This document shows, one piece after another, positions 31,901-33,215 of a stretch of 33,215 nucleotides of DNA. The stretch is from IMG/VR virus record IMGVR_UViG_3300006166_000003, positions 1 to 33,215 of that record. One strand, written 5' to 3'. The translations under genes were made by a program, and so were the position numbers. The notes beneath the pieces were generated by a model. It was not told where the DNA came from. It ran no database searches and saw nothing but the letters and a program-made list of their open reading frames with translations. Source of the stretch: a virus. Within the stretch, counting starts at the first letter, position 1, and each line of letters begins with the position of its first letter.

Positions 31901-32718
31901 ATTGGTATCCTATCTGGGAAACAATTCTCTACACATACCTCAGTCTGGTTACCACTCCATCCATTAGGCCAGTAAGCACTACAATCTGACTTGGGTGGTT
32001 GCCATGCACCACCAAGGTAAGGTCTAAACAGACAGTCTAATGCATTTCTAACACAAGTTTTGAATGGGTCACCAGCTAATCCCTTATCAATATCACAATA
32101 ATATTTCTCTCCTGTTTCTATATGCTCCCACCATCCAGGTGCAGGGAATCCTGGTAAACTAAAATCTTTTAATGGTCTGAGTAACTTGAGTTCTAATAAC
32201 TTTCTAACCTTATCACATTGATCCTCAGGACCAGTCTTAACAATAATATATGAATTATCTTTTGTTGGTGGGTGAAGAGTCAACTTCATTGGTGGCAACC
32301 AACCAAACTCCTTGTGCATCCACGGTCCCCAAGGAGGTAACTCCCAGTCCAAACCATAGTCAGGTAACTCAGGTGGATCTGTTAGCTCTGGGATACCTGG
32401 CGGAGTCTTATAACATCTGTCAACTATTCTTCTTATAACATCACCAGGTTTAGGATCAGGTACCACTACAGGTGGATCACCTTCTGGTAGTGGATTCTGC
32501 TCGTCTAATACGTTAGGTAGGTTGTAGACTGGGACACTGTAACATCTCCCAACTATATTTCTTATTGCTTCTCCAGGATTGATAGTAGGTACAACATTAC
32601 CTGATGATCCAGCAGTAGGTACATTAGGATTCAACTGGTCTAATGGATTAGATGCCAGTATCCCACTCGGTGTTGAGTAACACCTCTCTACTATATCTCT
32701 GATGGTCTCGCCAGCCAT
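28939..32718 (-). CDS. Large virion structural protein with N-terminal triple repeat
   Basis: A 1259-residue protein with no signal peptide. Three copies of a 15-residue motif (GETIRDIVERCYSTP at 3-17, GEAIRNIVGRCYSVP at 49-63, GDVIRRIVDRCYKTP at 92-106) are spaced by Pro/Asn-rich linkers, followed by a Pro/Trp-rich domain (LPPWGPWMHKEFGWLPPMKL). A region with VPLFRFYSTVKQDTFLTTNP resembles DUF5648-type carbohydrate-associated domains. The rest is Gly/Thr/Trp-rich and beta-like. Size, composition and the late-like promoter (ACTAAATA, 32740-32747) suggest a tail fibre or decorative structural protein of cyanophages. Binding to the host surface is inferred. Confidence 0.75.
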   Translation of the reverse strand: MAGETIRDIVERCYSTPSGILASNPLDQLNPNVPTAGSSGNVVPTINPGEAIRNIVGRCYSVPVYNLPNVLDEQNPLPEGDPPVVVPDPKPGDVIRRIVDRCYKTPPGIPELTDPPELPDYGLDWELPPWGPWMHKEFGWLPPMKLTLHPPTKDNSYIIVKTGPEDQCDKVRKLLELKLLRPLKDFSLPGFPAPGWWEHIETGEKYYCDIDKGLAGDPFKTCVRNALDCLFRPYLGGAWQPPKSDCSAYWPNGWSGNQTEVCVENCFPDRIPIYESSLSSGTIQTSFDASGNLVATGSGTGVAVLKLQWNDNPNTHGVAIDNIQMGGKTWTRTGRSGEEIQTLALSGAGTTSITMNGNSGGFTIVDNNTRICMKDTHGSDCNANFSIVSTNIGSDHAYDPQGAKSGYTLTNAKPAFYILAQPIANVTVPLFRFYSTVKQDTFLTTNPGEPDTKGAGERASMNASGMAGGEVLGHVFPTAASMNSYLHADEQAEALHRFHSSNPFDHKYTIDGEIVGGNPQKIPKRWCYRIPIESKADLNISMDVEKGSAGYDNAIGFYLADATGPKYGRIIVTSARNGTNLYNAWMTSLKLNEYAGGTMGFFLIPDGGGQNSLSIMQEVTFNPLNSPHDGGFSAIGISTAQSNYCLFSDREWNPMKKDQTKWQGKNNQFWEDLIAGDDDYDDLRFWHRLGWTYGGYTYEGIQCYLYAEAAPEKVMRKIDPSVKCDARILKASFKDVVMRRMDCGNKVPNVVGNDVEWECGTCNGEYSVKLNTNQTIEAAVGGSFRFVSMGGINGGIYGACMKFTLRMKKNGTTIFTKQFEAQYWPAIGRDLWDQDITLEPTDELTFEVVSIDTGAVTGDIALEASLYALDSTMFEGSFKIMLGTQSHDSVIAKQTGNPTLNPITKEGGEIEGFAFSFNPTNRQEFEWEAGSKLAETWSEDNVPDPGDPYTYVWANNIPVAMHGSLQVNPDIPGQSRIIGNTAMPTLPGAYIDTGYLYDVEANYFSATLLESYNYRNLSGVYNHLVEDYLFTRFETLSGTNISQAYRDILTQAAPTTFARGSKPWYTLGANSIGSHYLTVVNNIWDGAAQAPQRDTYFSPITFIQDYTLDNYHGTGGGNYADAAKIRVGITFYPVIFDQTTSSKQVHYWQAMVHVIDVIDQGKGYTKGSEFVLTWPPMRDRSSENPSQTPYYPDQEAGFSFPVGKQLAWWENEDLVRRSLKEAFYQESHNKDSVVWYSGTDKAKFRVRFKITLTQCTDPP

Positions 32719-32739
32719 GTATTACATACACCTACACCT

Positions 32740-32747
32740 TATTTAGT
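32740..32747 (-). promoter_or_regulatory. Late promoter variant (ACTAAATA) before the 1259-aa gene
   Basis: ACTAAATA on the minus strand, 22 bases before the ATG at 32718. Its TAA is also the stop codon of the tiny membrane ORF (32743-32745). Confidence 0.45.
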
Positions 32748-32823
32748 GAGGGTTATAGAGTCCCAAATAATATACGAATGCACAAACAGTGACAATCATA
32801 AGGAGTCCGATAAAATAAATCAT
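32743..32823 (-). CDS. Tiny single-span membrane peptide
   Basis: A 26-residue frame (MIYFIGLLMIVTVCAFVYYL then GLYNPH) that is nearly all one hydrophobic span. Its ATG is 2 bases after the halogenase stop and it fills the only gap before the late promoter of the next gene. Length alone gives weak support; placement and composition argue for a real small membrane peptide. Confidence 0.45.
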   Translation of the reverse strand: MIYFIGLLMIVTVCAFVYYLGLYNPH

Positions 32824-32825
32824 AA

Positions 32826-33215
32826 TCACCAGTTGTTTCTTAGTAGTGCTTTGTAATCTTGCTTTGTTTCCATGTTGCAATAAGTAGCGATGACTGATAG
32901 GAAACTGAAGTAACTATAGTTGTAAGCACTTCCGTTTGATAACCGTCTCCACTTCTCATTCTTCGCTTCATCTATTATGTTATTGAATACTCTACAAGGT
33001 TGGTAGAGATCCTTAGCATACTGCCAGAAGGGTGTGTCATAGTTAGACCCATGTGCATAGTGATAGAGAAGGAAGTTTGCATTCTCTTGGATGTCTCGTT
33101 GATTTTCATCAATAATATCCTGTAGTATACCACCCTTCATAATATATTGCATACATCTTTGTATCCATACAAGGTAACCTGTTATACTTGTTGCCTCCAT
33201 TGGTTCAATGAAGAA
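32826..33215 (-). CDS. FAD-dependent (tryptophan) halogenase-like protein, C-terminal fragment
   Basis: The frame is open to the right edge, so 129 residues of the C-terminus are seen. It begins FFIEPMEATSITGYL, which matches the (F/Y)-(I/V)-EP-(L/M)-E-(A/S)-T motif of tryptophan halogenases, followed by NFLLYHYAHGSNYDTPFWQY, equal to the family's conserved HY-x(6)-DTPFW block. Marine cyanophages are known to carry such enzymes (the viral halogenase VirX1 was described from a Synechococcus phage). The FAD-binding N-terminus and catalytic Lys lie outside the window, so activity cannot be judged. An ATG at 33200 is internal, not the real start. Confidence 0.82.
   Translation of the reverse strand, partial: FFIEPMEATSITGYLVWIQRCMQYIMKGGILQDIIDENQRDIQENANFLLYHYAHGSNYDTPFWQYAKDLYQPCRVFNNIIDEAKNEKWRRLSNGSAYNYSYFSFLSVIATYCNMETKQDYKALLRNNW

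Noticed and set aside
1-33215. tRNA genes, CRISPR arrays, insertion sequences, attachment sites
   Set aside because: No cloverleaf-like segment, regular direct repeat array, transposase or integrase was seen on either strand.

Overview
This window is a piece of a T4-like marine cyanophage genome (a contractile-tailed myovirus of Synechococcus or Prochlorococcus). The evidence is a T4-type baseplate and tail module (gp4, gp5, gp26, gp27, gp48, gp53, gp54-like), T4-type replication and late-transcription genes (gp32, gp33), and genes typical of cyanophages: transaldolase talC, the Calvin-cycle inhibitor cp12, a CpeT-like protein, phoH, thyX, a DUF1825-like protein and the C-terminus of a tryptophan-halogenase-like enzyme. 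The DNA is AT-rich and densely coding. Nearly all genes lie on the minus strand and many are coupled by ATGA or TAATG overlaps. T4-type late promoter octamers (TATAAATA and close variants) precede many structural genes.

Layout: 1-1788 holds two tail-fibre/structural proteins (the first cut by the left edge). 1910-2240 is a lone plus-strand unit (late promoter, 56-aa gene, terminator). 2247-4916 is an island with small genes, talC and a ParB-like protein, preceded by host sigma70-like promoters. 4945-10554 holds the baseplate hub genes gp5 and gp27, split by a cp12 / 2OG-oxygenase / cpeT cassette with its own late promoter. 10555-15240 holds two related tape-measure-like proteins. 15240-16135 is gp26 and a small downstream ORF joined by a textbook -1 frameshift signal. 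16160-17804 holds a gp54-like tube initiator, an unknown protein and gp4. 17803-19631 (plus strand) holds gp48 and gp53, whose start overlaps that of gp4, followed by a bidirectional terminator. 19708-26900 is a minus-strand metabolic/replication run (secreted protein, gp32, DUF1825-like, gp33, 2OG oxygenase, PD-(D/E)XK nuclease, phoH, FmdB-like, thyX, membrane proteins, pyrE, unknowns). 26897-27608 holds a glutaredoxin and a small exported porin-like protein with a structured leader. 27781-32718 holds a third 2OG oxygenase, two unknowns and a 1259-aa structural protein. 32743-33215 holds a tiny membrane ORF and the halogenase end.

Together the structural genes build tail and baseplate. The auxiliary genes are expected to redirect host carbon flow to the pentose phosphate pathway (talC, cp12), supply nucleotides (thyX, pyrE) and modify host pigments or small molecules. 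The most interesting signal is the predicted programmed -1 frameshift at 15377-15443, in the position where other tailed phages fuse their tail-assembly chaperones just before the tape measure gene. The functional calls come from reading motifs, not from database searches.
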